In this document: positions 50,670 through 57,971 of the stretch, piece after piece
Numbering within the stretch: position 1 is the first letter of the stretch
How the letters are laid out: each line of letters starts with the position of its first letter
From: Gemmatimonadales bacterium
Lineage (GTDB): Bacteria; Gemmatimonadota; Gemmatimonadetes; Gemmatimonadales; GWC2-71-9
Length of the DNA stretch: 57,971 bases
Direction: 5' to 3'
Assembly: GCA_025934955.1 (NCBI GenBank)
Contig: JAICWE010000015.1
Coordinates: forward strand, 1-57,971
Notes under the pieces: generated by a model
The model's input: only the letters and a program-made list of their open reading frames with translations
Database searches by the model: none
What the model was told of the DNA's origin: nothing
Position numbers and translations under genes: made by a program

Positions 50670-51755
50670 ATGCTGAGGTGGCTCGGTCGAAGGCCGCGGG
50701 GAGGGTTGAGTCTAGCGGCGCTCCTGGGGAGCGTCAACGCGGCGTGCGCCAATACCTACCCGGCGCCGCGGCCGCCGCCGGCGGAGCTGAGCGCGGGGGC
50801 GCCGCCGGCGGCGTGGAGCGCACGCGCCGGCTCGGCGCTGACCGCGCCGGTCGCCGCGGACGACTCGACGCTGTTCGTCGCCGGCATGGACCGCAAGGTA
50901 TATGCGCTCGATCTGCGGACCGGGAAGCCCCGCTGGTCGGCGCGGCTGCCGGGTGTGATTCCCGACGGCGTGCTGCGGAAGGACACGCTGCTCTATGCCG
51001 GGACCGGGCGCCCCGAGGGACGGGTGGACGCGATGGTCACGCGGACCGGCCGCCGGATCTGGCGCGCCAATACAGGAAACGTCTCGGCGCCGCTCGCGCT
51101 CATGGACGGCACGTTGGTGGTGCAGACCCGCACCGGCACGGTGCTCGGGCTCGATCCGCGGACCGGAGTGATCCGCTGGCGCCGGCGACTCGGTATCGGC
51201 CGGGCGGCGGCGGTCGCGGCGGGGGACAGCTCGTTCGTCGTCGCCACCCTCGACTCGCTCTTCCGCGTCAGCGCGCGGGACGGCCGCGTGCTGGTACGGC
51301 GCCGCTCGCCAGGGCCGATCGTCTCCACCTGGCGGCTCGACGGCAGCCGGCTGCTCGCGGGCACCGGCGATTCGCTGGTCGTCGCCATCGGAAGCGACAG
51401 CCTGACCGAGGTGTGGCGCACGCGGCTCGACGCGCCGGTGCTGGTCGCCCCGGCGCTGGTGGGCGATACCGTCTTCGCCGTGAGCCGCATCGGCACCGTA
51501 TACCGCATCGCGGCCGGCACGGGTGAGACGACCCGGGTCGCGGCACTCCACTGGCCGGTGACCGCGGCGCCGGTCGCGCGTGACTCCCTGCTCCTCGTCG
51601 GCGGCGCCGACGGCACCCTGCGCGCGCTCCGGCGCGACGGCAGCGAGGAGTGGCGCCTCGCGCTCTGGGACCCGGTCCCGATCGCACCGCTGCTGCTGGG
51701 CGACGCCATCGTGGCGTTCGGCGGCAACGGCGACCTCAAGCTGCTCCGGCCATGA
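50670..51755 (+). CDS. BamB-like PQQ beta-propeller lipoprotein, 361 aa
   Basis: A signal with a possible lipobox (V-N-A-A|C, about residue 25) and then a full set of PQQ-type blades: V-Y-A-L-D-L-R-T-G-K-P-R-W near 77-89, G-L-D-P-R-T-G-V-I-R-W near 160, and T-L-R-A-L-R-R-D-G-S-E-E-W near 323. Length and arrangement fit BamB, the propeller lipoprotein of the outer-membrane assembly complex, but other envelope propellers look alike. The start ATG 50670 is only 12 bp from the asnS start on the other strand. Overlaps the next gene (ATGATGA). Confidence 0.8.
   Translation: MLRWLGRRPRGGLSLAALLGSVNAACANTYPAPRPPPAELSAGAPPAAWSARAGSALTAPVAADDSTLFVAGMDRKVYALDLRTGKPRWSARLPGVIPDGVLRKDTLLYAGTGRPEGRVDAMVTRTGRRIWRANTGNVSAPLALMDGTLVVQTRTGTVLGLDPRTGVIRWRRRLGIGRAAAVAAGDSSFVVATLDSLFRVSARDGRVLVRRRSPGPIVSTWRLDGSRLLAGTGDSLVVAIGSDSLTEVWRTRLDAPVLVAPALVGDTVFAVSRIGTVYRIAAGTGETTRVAALHWPVTAAPVARDSLLLVGGADGTLRALRRDGSEEWRLALWDPVPIAPLLLGDAIVAFGGNGDLKLLRP
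50709..50737 (-). promoter_or_regulatory. Promoter of asnS (TTGACG / TAGACT)
   Basis: TTGACG (50732-50737), 17 bp, TAGACT (50709-50714) on the minus strand, leader about 45 nt. The spacer contains a small inverted repeat (CTCC-AGGAG-type). It lies within the first codons of the divergent propeller gene. Confidence 0.55.
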
Positions 51756-52258
51756 TGCGACGTCACACGGCTCCGCTCACGTTCGTACTCATGCTCGCGG
51801 TCATCACGACGGCCGCGCCGCTCAGCGCGCAGGCGGCCTCGGCCGACTCCGCCTTTCCGGCCAGGCACGCCGTCGGCGCGCTCCCTCGCTACGGCAAGTG
51901 GGCGCTGCTGCTCGGCGCCGCCGGCTTGAATGCGTTGGCGGCCACCGCGCACCACGATGCGAATGGCACGTTCGGTCGGCTCCAGGACATCTGCTTCACC
52001 ACGCCGGAGCGCTGCGCGCTCGGGCCTGGCGGCACGTACGTGGACCCGGAGAGCGAAATGCTGTTCCAGCAGACGGTGAGCAAGGACCGCACGGCGCGCA
52101 CCTGGCTCATCCTCGGCGAGACCGCGCTGGCCGGCTCGGCCGCGATCTTCATCTACGAGCTCACCCGCCCCAAAGGACTGCCGCCCAACAAGCCGTTCGT
52201 CCCCGAGATAAAGCAGGAGAACGGCGTCACCCGGCTCGGCGTGAAGCTCGAGTTCTAG
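51752..52258 (+). CDS. Small exported membrane protein of unknown function, 168 aa
   Basis: An N-terminal signal segment (about 1-28, S-A-Q-A-A), then two hydrophobic stretches near 50-62 (W-A-L-L-L-G-A-A-G-L-N-A-L) and 117-133 (T-W-L-I-L-G-E-T-A-L-A-G-S-A-A-I-F), and a short positively charged end. Two Cys (near 82 and 89) could pair in the periplasm. No family recognised. The start ATGATG overlaps the stop of the propeller gene, so the two are coupled. Confidence 0.65.
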   Translation: MMRRHTAPLTFVLMLAVITTAAPLSAQAASADSAFPARHAVGALPRYGKWALLLGAAGLNALAATAHHDANGTFGRLQDICFTTPERCALGPGGTYVDPESEMLFQQTVSKDRTARTWLILGETALAGSAAIFIYELTRPKGLPPNKPFVPEIKQENGVTRLGVKLEF

Positions 52259-52269
52259 TCGGAGATGGG

Positions 52270-54381
52270 CTAGCCTACCCGGAAGAGCTCGACGGCTCGT
52301 GGGTACCGGGCGAGGGCGCGCTCCCGGAGGACTCGGTTCTCGGGGCGATGGAGCGCGGGGTCGCGGTCGAGCAGGTCTCGCGCGAGGTCGCGAGCGTGGG
52401 TGAGGAGGTCGGTGTCGTCGGGGAGCCGGGCGTGGCGCACCGTCACGTCGCCCGACTGGCGGGCGCCGATCAGGTCGCCCATCCCGCGCTCAGTGAGATC
52501 CAGCTCCGCGATACGGAAGCCGTCGAGCGTGCCGGCAAAGGCGCGGAGCCGCTCCGGCACCGCGTCGTCCGCCAGCAGGATGCAGTAGCTCTCGCTCGTG
52601 CCCCGGCCGATCCGACCGCGAAGCTGGTGCAGCTGCGCCAGCCCGAAGCGGTCGGGATGCTCGACCACCATGATCGTGGCGTTAGGCACGTCGATGCCCA
52701 CCTCGATCACCGTCGTCGCCACCAGGACGTGCACCTGGCCGGCGCGGAACCGCTCCATCGTCGCGTCCCGCTCCGCCGGCTTCATCCGGCCGTGTACCAG
52801 GCCCACGACCAGGTCGGGCCAGCGCGCCTGCAGCGTCTGCGCCATGGTGCTGGCGGCACGCAGGTCGGCACGCTCGGACTCCTCGATCACCGGCAGCACC
52901 ACGTACGCCTGCCGCCCCGCTCGCGCCTCCGCCTCCACGAACGAGAAGACCTTGTCGCGCTGATTGGCGGTGCGCAGCGCGGTCCGGACGGTGCCGCGCC
53001 CGGGCGGACGCTCGCGCAGCGTGGAGACATCGAGATCCCCGTACAACGTGAGCGCGAGCGAGCGCGGAATCGGCGTCGCGGTAAGCAGCAGCACGTCGGG
53101 CTGCGCGCCTTTGCCGATCAGCGCGCCGCGCTGCTCCACCCCGAAGCGATGCTGCTCGTCGATGACGGCGAGGCCGAGGCGGTCAAAGACCGTGCTCTCC
53201 TGCACCAGCGCGTGGGTGCCGACGACCAGCCGCGCGGCTCCCTGCGCCAGCTTCCGGCGCACCGCCTCCTTCTCCGCCGGCGTGTGCTTGCCGAGCAGCA
53301 GCTCGGCCCGGAGGTCGAGCGGCGCCAGCAGCCGCTCCAGCGTCGCGGCGTGCTGCTCGGCCAGCAGCTCGGTCGGCGCCATGAGCGCCGCCTGGTAGCC
53401 GTTCTCCACCGCCAGCAGCATGGCAAACAGCGCGACCACCGTCTTGCCGGTGCCGACGTCGCCCATGAGCAGCCGGTGCATCCGGCGTGACGCGGTCATG
53501 TCGCCGGTGACTTCGCGGATGGCCTGCACCTGGTCGGCGGTGAGGGTCCACGGCAGCGCTCCGCGCAGCCGCGAGGTCAGCTCCTTCTTCAACACGAACG
53601 CCACGCCGCTGCCCCGCTCGCGCTTGGCCAGCAGGCGCGCCCGGGTGAGCATGAGCTGGAGATCGAAAAGCTCATCGAACGCCAGGCGCCGCCGGCCCAG
53701 CTCCGCCGCCTCGGCACTCCGCGGCCGGTGCACCGCGTCGAGCGCCTCGGCGACGCTCGGGAGCGCCAGCCGCTCGCGGATGCCGGGCGGCATGGCCTCC
53801 TCGGCGAGCGGGATGAGCTGGTCGAGGTGGCGCTCGATCAGCGTGCGGATGACCTTGTGGCTCAGCCCCTCGGTGGCCGGATAGACCGGCAGCACCTTGC
53901 CGCCGGCGAGCGGATCGGCCTCGCCCTCCGCGTCGGCAAGGACCAGGTACTCGCGCGGCGCCATCTGGCGCCCGTGATAGAAGCGCACCGGGCCGGAGAC
54001 CAGCAGCGTCTGTCCCACGAGGATGGTCCGGTCGAGGAAGGCCTGGCCGGGCCAGACGCACTCGAGCAGCCCGGAGTCGTCCCGCAGCACGGCGTGGAAG
54101 ATCCGGAGCCCGCGTCGCGTCGGCACCACGCGCTTGGCGACCACGCGACCGATGCAGGCGACCTCGTGTCCCACCTCCGCCCGCGCGAGCGGCGTGACGG
54201 CGGAGGCGTCGACGTAGCGGTGTGGCAGGTGCCAGAGGAGATCGCGCGCGGTGGCGATGCCGAGCCGGGCCAGCGACTCGGCGCGACGCTCGCCGATGCC
54301 CTTGAGGAACTTGACCGGCGTGTCGAGCCGGACCACGCCCCCGCCGGCGCCCGCGGCGCTGCTCCGGGTGCGCGCGACCAT
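52270..54381 (-). CDS. recG: ATP-dependent DNA helicase RecG, 703 aa
   Basis: Branch-migrates stalled forks and Holliday junctions. An N-terminal wedge (OB) domain (about 20-170) with G-I-G-E-R-R-A-E-S-L, then helicase motifs: Walker A G-D-V-G-T-G-K-T near 300-307, D-E-Q-H near 408-411 with R-F-G-V-E-Q-R, T-A-T-P-I-P-R near 430, and motif VI Q-L-R-G-R-I-G-R-G near 600. The start is ATG 54381, 7 bp after ftsY. A GCCTAACG octamer (52680) encodes V-P-N-A before motif VI. Confidence 0.96.
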   Translation of the reverse strand: MVARTRSSAAGAGGGVVRLDTPVKFLKGIGERRAESLARLGIATARDLLWHLPHRYVDASAVTPLARAEVGHEVACIGRVVAKRVVPTRRGLRIFHAVLRDDSGLLECVWPGQAFLDRTILVGQTLLVSGPVRFYHGRQMAPREYLVLADAEGEADPLAGGKVLPVYPATEGLSHKVIRTLIERHLDQLIPLAEEAMPPGIRERLALPSVAEALDAVHRPRSAEAAELGRRRLAFDELFDLQLMLTRARLLAKRERGSGVAFVLKKELTSRLRGALPWTLTADQVQAIREVTGDMTASRRMHRLLMGDVGTGKTVVALFAMLLAVENGYQAALMAPTELLAEQHAATLERLLAPLDLRAELLLGKHTPAEKEAVRRKLAQGAARLVVGTHALVQESTVFDRLGLAVIDEQHRFGVEQRGALIGKGAQPDVLLLTATPIPRSLALTLYGDLDVSTLRERPPGRGTVRTALRTANQRDKVFSFVEAEARAGRQAYVVLPVIEESERADLRAASTMAQTLQARWPDLVVGLVHGRMKPAERDATMERFRAGQVHVLVATTVIEVGIDVPNATIMVVEHPDRFGLAQLHQLRGRIGRGTSESYCILLADDAVPERLRAFAGTLDGFRIAELDLTERGMGDLIGARQSGDVTVRHARLPDDTDLLTHARDLARDLLDRDPALHRPENRVLRERALARYPRAVELFRVG

Positions 54382-54388
54382 GCCGGCG

Positions 54389-55315
54389 TCAGGCGGCTTC
54401 GCCGAGGAGATGCGTGGCGAAGCGCTGCGGGTCGAACGGCTCGAGGTCGTCCACCGATTCGCCGACGCCGAGGAAGCGGATGGGAATGCCGAGCTCGCGA
54501 CGAAGCGCCGTGACGGCACCGCCGCGGGCGCTGCCGTCCAGCTTGGTGACGATGACGCCGGTGGGCGGGATGGCCTGGGCGAAGAGCTTGCCCTGCTGGA
54601 TGGCGTTCTGGCCGACGGTGCCGTCGAGCACCAGCAGCACCTCGTGGGGCGCGCCGGGAATCCGCCGCGCCACGACCCGGGCGAGCTTTCGCAGCTCCTC
54701 CATCAACCCTTCCTGCGTGTGCAGCCGGCCGGCGGTGTCCACCAGCACCGTATCGGCGCCGCGCGCGACCGCCGCATCGATGGCATCGAACGCGACGGCG
54801 GCGGGATCGCCGCCCGGCGCACCGGCCACACAGGGGAGCTTGAGCCGCTCCGCCCAGATCTGGAGCTGCTGGATGGCGCCGGCGCGATAGGTGTCGGCGG
54901 CGGCGAGCACCACCTTGCGGCCATCGCGCGTGAGCCGGCGCGCCAGCTTGGCGACGGTGGTCGTTTTGCCCACGCCGTTCACGCCGACGACGAGGACGAC
55001 GGTCGGCCCCGACTCCGCCCGCGCGATGCGCTCGGGGTGCTCCGGCCCGGCCAGCAGCGACGTGAGCCGCCGCTCGAGCGCGGTGCGAAGGTCGGCCTCC
55101 GTCTTGAGATCGCCCTTTCGAACGCCTTCCTCCAACGTCTCCGTGAGCTCCATCGTGGCGGGCACGCCGAAATCGGCCTCGATGAGCAGCCGCTCCATGG
55201 CTTCGAGATCGGCGGCATTGAGGCCGCGCATGACGGCGTTGACGTCGGTGAGCGCCAGCCGCTTGATCCGCTGCCAGAGATTGAGCTTCTTGTCGGAGAG
55301 GCGATCGTCGGCCAT
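54389..55315 (-). CDS. ftsY: Signal recognition particle receptor FtsY, 308 aa
   Basis: SRP GTPase receptor. The N domain (about 10-95) is followed by the G domain: G-V-N-G-V-G-K-T-T-T-V-A-K-L-A (about 109-123), A-A-D-T-Y-R-A-G-A near 137, D-T-A-G-R-L-H near 193, and T-K-L-D-G-S-A-R-G-G near 250-259. There is no long acidic A domain. Start ATG 55315. Divergent from the cupin gene. Confidence 0.96.
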   Translation of the reverse strand: MADDRLSDKKLNLWQRIKRLALTDVNAVMRGLNAADLEAMERLLIEADFGVPATMELTETLEEGVRKGDLKTEADLRTALERRLTSLLAGPEHPERIARAESGPTVVLVVGVNGVGKTTTVAKLARRLTRDGRKVVLAAADTYRAGAIQQLQIWAERLKLPCVAGAPGGDPAAVAFDAIDAAVARGADTVLVDTAGRLHTQEGLMEELRKLARVVARRIPGAPHEVLLVLDGTVGQNAIQQGKLFAQAIPPTGVIVTKLDGSARGGAVTALRRELGIPIRFLGVGESVDDLEPFDPQRFATHLLGEAA

Positions 55316-55447
55316 GCGCCACGGGGGTGAAGGTGAGGCGGAAAGGTAAGCGGGCGACGGTGCCGGCGGGGTACACTTCGCCGCGCGGCTACCGAATATG
55401 CCGCGGCGTTCGCCGGCTCACCTTGCATCGCATTCAGGGAGGGAAGC

Positions 55448-55918
55448 ATGACGGATCCCGTACGATGGGCCGCTGGCGCGCTCCTGCTGAGCGGCGCAGC
55501 ACTGGTCGCCTGCCGCGGCGGCTCCGGCGCGGCGCGGAATACAGCGGCCGATGATCCCGGACCGGCGCGGGCCGCGCACGCGCGCGCGGCGTTCTCCCAT
55601 GCGCTGCCGGGCATGGACGGGCGCACGCTGGAGGCAACGATCGTGGAGGTGAGTTACGCGCCGGGCGGGTCGTCCCCGCCCCACACCCATCCGTGTCCGG
55701 TGATCGGGTATGTCATCGACGGGGCGCTGAGGACGCAGAGCCAGGGCGAGCCCGAAGCGACCTACAGTGCCGGGCAGAGCTTCTACGAGGCGCCCAACAC
55801 CGTGCACGTGGTGTCGGCCAACGCCAGTCGCGACCGGCCGGTGCGCTTCCTCGCGTATTTCGTCTGTGACCACCGGGCGCCGCTGGTCGCCCCGGCGCCG
55901 GGCGCGACGCAACGGTAG
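55448..55918 (+). CDS. Cupin-domain lipoprotein, 156 aa
   Basis: A signal with lipobox A-L-V-A|C (about residue 22), then a cupin barrel: P-P-H-T-H-P-C-P-V-I-G-Y-V-I-D-G near 76-91 (His pair), and later Y-S-A-G-Q-S-F-Y-E-A-P-N-T-V-H near 106-120 with the third His. The Glu expected a few residues after the His pair is absent, so metal binding may differ. The enzyme activity, if any, is unknown. The ATG has a GGGAGG ribosome site. Confidence 0.8.
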   Translation: MTDPVRWAAGALLLSGAALVACRGGSGAARNTAADDPGPARAAHARAAFSHALPGMDGRTLEATIVEVSYAPGGSSPPHTHPCPVIGYVIDGALRTQSQGEPEATYSAGQSFYEAPNTVHVVSANASRDRPVRFLAYFVCDHRAPLVAPAPGATQR

Positions 55919-55926
55919 GCGCGCCG

Positions 55927-57723
55927 CTACCGCAGTCCCATCCGCCGCCGCGCGTACCACTCGATCGCCAGCGCGGCCACCGCGATCGCGAAGAGCCAGA
56001 GCCAGTCGCGCGCGGCGCTGACGTCGGCGCGGGCCGGCGGCACCGGCGCCCGCGCCGCGAGGGCAACCGGCCGCGGGAGCCACTCGTCCGAGTAGCTCTC
56101 CACCGCGACGGTGCCCTGCCCGCCTTCCGCGATGCGGTAGTGATACTCGCCGACCGGCAGCCACACCGACGCGTGGCCGGCGCCGTCGAAGCGCAGCGTA
56201 TCGCTTCGCCCGGGTCCCGCTCCGCCGAATCCGATCGCGAGCGCGCGCGGCGCGCCGGCGCCGATCCACTCGAACAGCACCGGCCGGCCGTTCTGCACGA
56301 CGGCGCGCAGCGGCTGCGCCGCGCCGCGCACCGAGTCGGCACCGCCGAGGAGCCAGCTCACCGTCGCCGCGATCCACGAGCGGTATGCCTCCTCGCTGCT
56401 GCCGCCGCGAAACGCCCAGCGCCAGAGTCCGTCGGCCGCGACGGTCACCCGCCGCACCCGTCCCTGCTCCCGGCCGATCACCACCGGACGCTCGGCGCCA
56501 CGGCGGGCGAGCTGCGCCGTCAGTGCGGTCCACTCCCCCGCAGCCGGCTCGATCGCCGTCACCTGCGTGGCCGGCGGGAACGAATCCACCGGCAGCCCGA
56601 GAAAGGCGCCGGCGACCGGCGACGCCGCGCTCGGCTTGAGATACCAGTCGCCGGCGAGCACCGTCTCGCCGTCCTCGCCACTGGGCCACGTCAGCACACC
56701 GCGCGCGGAGGCGTCGCGGGCGACGTCTCCCGGCGCGCCCTTGAGCAGCAGCAGGTCGGCGTGACGCGCGGCCAGGCGGACCTCGTCGCTCGAGACCGGC
56801 GACATGTCCGCCATCGAGCGCCAGCGATCCGGTGCTATGCGGACGAATCCCTTCACCGGGAGCTGCGCCACATCGCGCACCGTGTGAAAGAGGAATCGCG
56901 CGTCCCAGTCGGCCGGCGCCGCCAGCAGCACGACGCCCGGTGTCGCGGCGACGGAGACGAGCTGCAGCCGCGCGTCATCGCGCGGCTCGCGGTCGGGCGT
57001 GCCGGCGAGCGCGACGCGGAGCACGTGGTCGCCCGCCGCGAGCCCGCGGGAGGGCAGCGTCCAACGGAGCCGCGCCGCGCCGCCCTCGAGCCGGACGGTC
57101 TGACGGCCGAGCCGCTGGTCGCCGGCGGTGACCGCGACGGTGACGCTGTCGGGCGCGCCGGCGGTGCCGCGGAGGTCGAGCTCGAGCGGAATGGAGTCGC
57201 CGGCGGTGATCCGTGCCGGCCCGCGCACGGCGGTGATGGCGATGTCCGGCACGGCGCTGCGCGGCAGCAGCCGCACGCCGGTGCGGGCCAGGATGTCGGC
57301 CGGGATGTCGGCGGCATCCTCCACCTCGCCGTCGGTCACCACCCACACCGGTCGGTCCGACGCCGAGGCCGCCACCAGTGACGCCGCGAGTTGCGAACGC
57401 CCGCGATCCGGCAGCGTGTCGGCGCCGCCGCGCTCGTCGCCGAACCGCCGCACCTCGCCTAACGATTCCGCGACCTGGCGCGCCCGGGCCCACTGGCCCC
57501 CGGCGGCGGTCATGCTGAGCGAGGCGTCGAGCAGCACGAGCGGGCGCCGCGGTGCGGCGGAGACGGGACAGCTCACGTTGAGCAGCAGCAGGCCGAGCGC
57601 GGCCCATGCGACGGCGCGCGCGGCCATCGGCACGAGTGCACGGCGGCCGCCGAGCCGCTCGAGCCCGAGGTAGGTGAGCGCCGCTCCGGCAGCGGCGAGG
57701 AGAACGACTACGAGGACGCGCAC
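55927..57723 (-). CDS. VWA/BatA-like membrane protein, 598 aa
   Basis: Two N-terminal helices (about 1-20 and 33-52) are followed by a von Willebrand A-like region with a D-A-S-L-S-M motif near 66-71 (MIDAS-like D-x-S-x-S), beta-rich domains and a final helix near 575-590 (L-W-L-F-A-I-A-V-A-A-L-A-I-E-W-Y). This fits large BatA/BatB-like or aerotolerance-type membrane proteins. No MoxR ATPase is nearby. The start GTG 57723 overlaps hisA by 16 nt. It carries a CGTTAGGC octamer at 57457. Confidence 0.75.
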   Translation of the reverse strand: MRVLVVVLLAAAGAALTYLGLERLGGRRALVPMAARAVAWAALGLLLLNVSCPVSAAPRRPLVLLDASLSMTAAGGQWARARQVAESLGEVRRFGDERGGADTLPDRGRSQLAASLVAASASDRPVWVVTDGEVEDAADIPADILARTGVRLLPRSAVPDIAITAVRGPARITAGDSIPLELDLRGTAGAPDSVTVAVTAGDQRLGRQTVRLEGGAARLRWTLPSRGLAAGDHVLRVALAGTPDREPRDDARLQLVSVAATPGVVLLAAPADWDARFLFHTVRDVAQLPVKGFVRIAPDRWRSMADMSPVSSDEVRLAARHADLLLLKGAPGDVARDASARGVLTWPSGEDGETVLAGDWYLKPSAASPVAGAFLGLPVDSFPPATQVTAIEPAAGEWTALTAQLARRGAERPVVIGREQGRVRRVTVAADGLWRWAFRGGSSEEAYRSWIAATVSWLLGGADSVRGAAQPLRAVVQNGRPVLFEWIGAGAPRALAIGFGGAGPGRSDTLRFDGAGHASVWLPVGEYHYRIAEGGQGTVAVESYSDEWLPRPVALAARAPVPPARADVSAARDWLWLFAIAVAALAIEWYARRRMGLR

Positions 57724-57971
57724 GCCGCGAGCGCCTCTTCCAGCGTGAAGCGGCGCTCGTACAGCGCGCGGCCGACGATGGCGCCGGCGAGCCCCGCGGC
57801 GGCGGCGGCGCGCAGGTGGCCGAGCGTCGCGACGCCACCGCTGGCGATCACGCCGGCGCCGCTGCTCGCGCCGGCTCGCTGAAGCGCCGTGGCGCCGGCC
57901 AGATCGGGCCCCGTGAGCATGCCGTCGCGCGCGATCTCGGTGTAGATCAGCGTGCGCGCGCCGTCGGCCAC
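57708..57971 (-). CDS. hisA: C-terminal part of HisA (histidine biosynthesis isomerase), cut by window edge
   Basis: The last 87 codons of a TIM-barrel enzyme: L-I-Y-T-E-I-A-R-D-G-M-L-T-G-P with the conserved catalytic Asp, V-I-A-S-G-G-V, and G-A-I-V-G-R-A-L-Y-E-R-R-F-T-L-E-E-A-L. This is HisA rather than HisF because of T-x-I-x-R-D-G-M-L-x-G. The 5' part lies outside the window. Confidence 0.9.
   Translation of the reverse strand: MADGARTLIYTEIARDGMLTGPDLAGATALQRAGASSGAGVIASGGVATLGHLRAAAAAGLAGAIVGRALYERRFTLEEALAACASS

Noticed and set aside
55341..55348. TACCTTTC as a TAnnTTTG-type -10 for ftsY
   Set aside because: No acceptable -35 at 16-19 bp; kept out of the promoter list.
1..57971. CRISPR arrays, prophage, transposases, integrases or rRNA genes
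   Set aside because: No direct-repeat/spacer pattern and no such coding regions seen; the gene content is housekeeping and envelope.

Overview
The window looks like chromosomal DNA from a very GC-rich Gram-negative bacterium. Outer-membrane parts (a BtuB-type TonB receptor, BamB-like beta-propellers, a beta-barrel protein), signal peptides ending in A-x-A|Q, a Ser/Thr kinase with TolB-like and TPR regions, a FlgD/type-IX-like C-terminal domain and Bacteroidetes-like TAnnTTTG promoter elements together suggest Gemmatimonadota or a close FCB-group relative. This placement is inference; no 16S gene is present. I see no prophage, insertion sequence, CRISPR array or rRNA.

Almost all genes lie on the minus strand and are packed tightly, many with ATGA, GTGA or TGATG start/stop overlaps. 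From right to left: a cut-off hisA and a VWA-like membrane protein (57971-55927); a cupin lipoprotein on plus; ftsY-recG; two plus-strand envelope genes divergent from asnS; mazG on plus, divergent from an 11-gene run alr-DUF1844-deoB-cdd-lipoprotein-barrel-miaB-comFB-comEC-fbp-mutase (48528-36714); a Ser/Thr kinase coupled to a GMC oxidoreductase (36575-32695); then a 20-gene run (32631-15117) of fmdB-argS-pfkB-purM-ribD-ribE-ribBA-ribH-nusB-glycosyltransferase-hpf-hprK-EIIA-EIIB-EIIC-EIID-HPr-ptsI-metK-DUF151-exported protein.

Next comes a cobalamin riboswitch (14898-15085) with its own promoter. It leads btuF-btuC-btuD-btuB and runs, with only 18 bp between, into recO-selB. Further left are a small secreted FlgD-like protein with its own promoter and terminator, clpB-tadA, tRNA-Ser(CGA), two convergent receiver proteins, a PH-domain membrane protein, an ADP-ribosylglycohydrolase, a mini beta-propeller and the first codons of a cysteine synthase-type gene.

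Functionally the window joins B12 import (BtuBCDF) with a B12-dependent acyl-CoA mutase; a complete riboflavin pathway (RibD, RibE, RibBA, RibH); a complete mannose-family PTS with HPr, EI and HPr kinase; and competence genes (comEC, comFB). Two signals no single gene explains stand out: a recurrent octamer GCCTAACG/CGTTAGGC that accounts for nearly every CTAA/TTAG tetramer I could find, and repeated promoter elements that overlap the stop codon of the gene upstream. All counts were made by eye.
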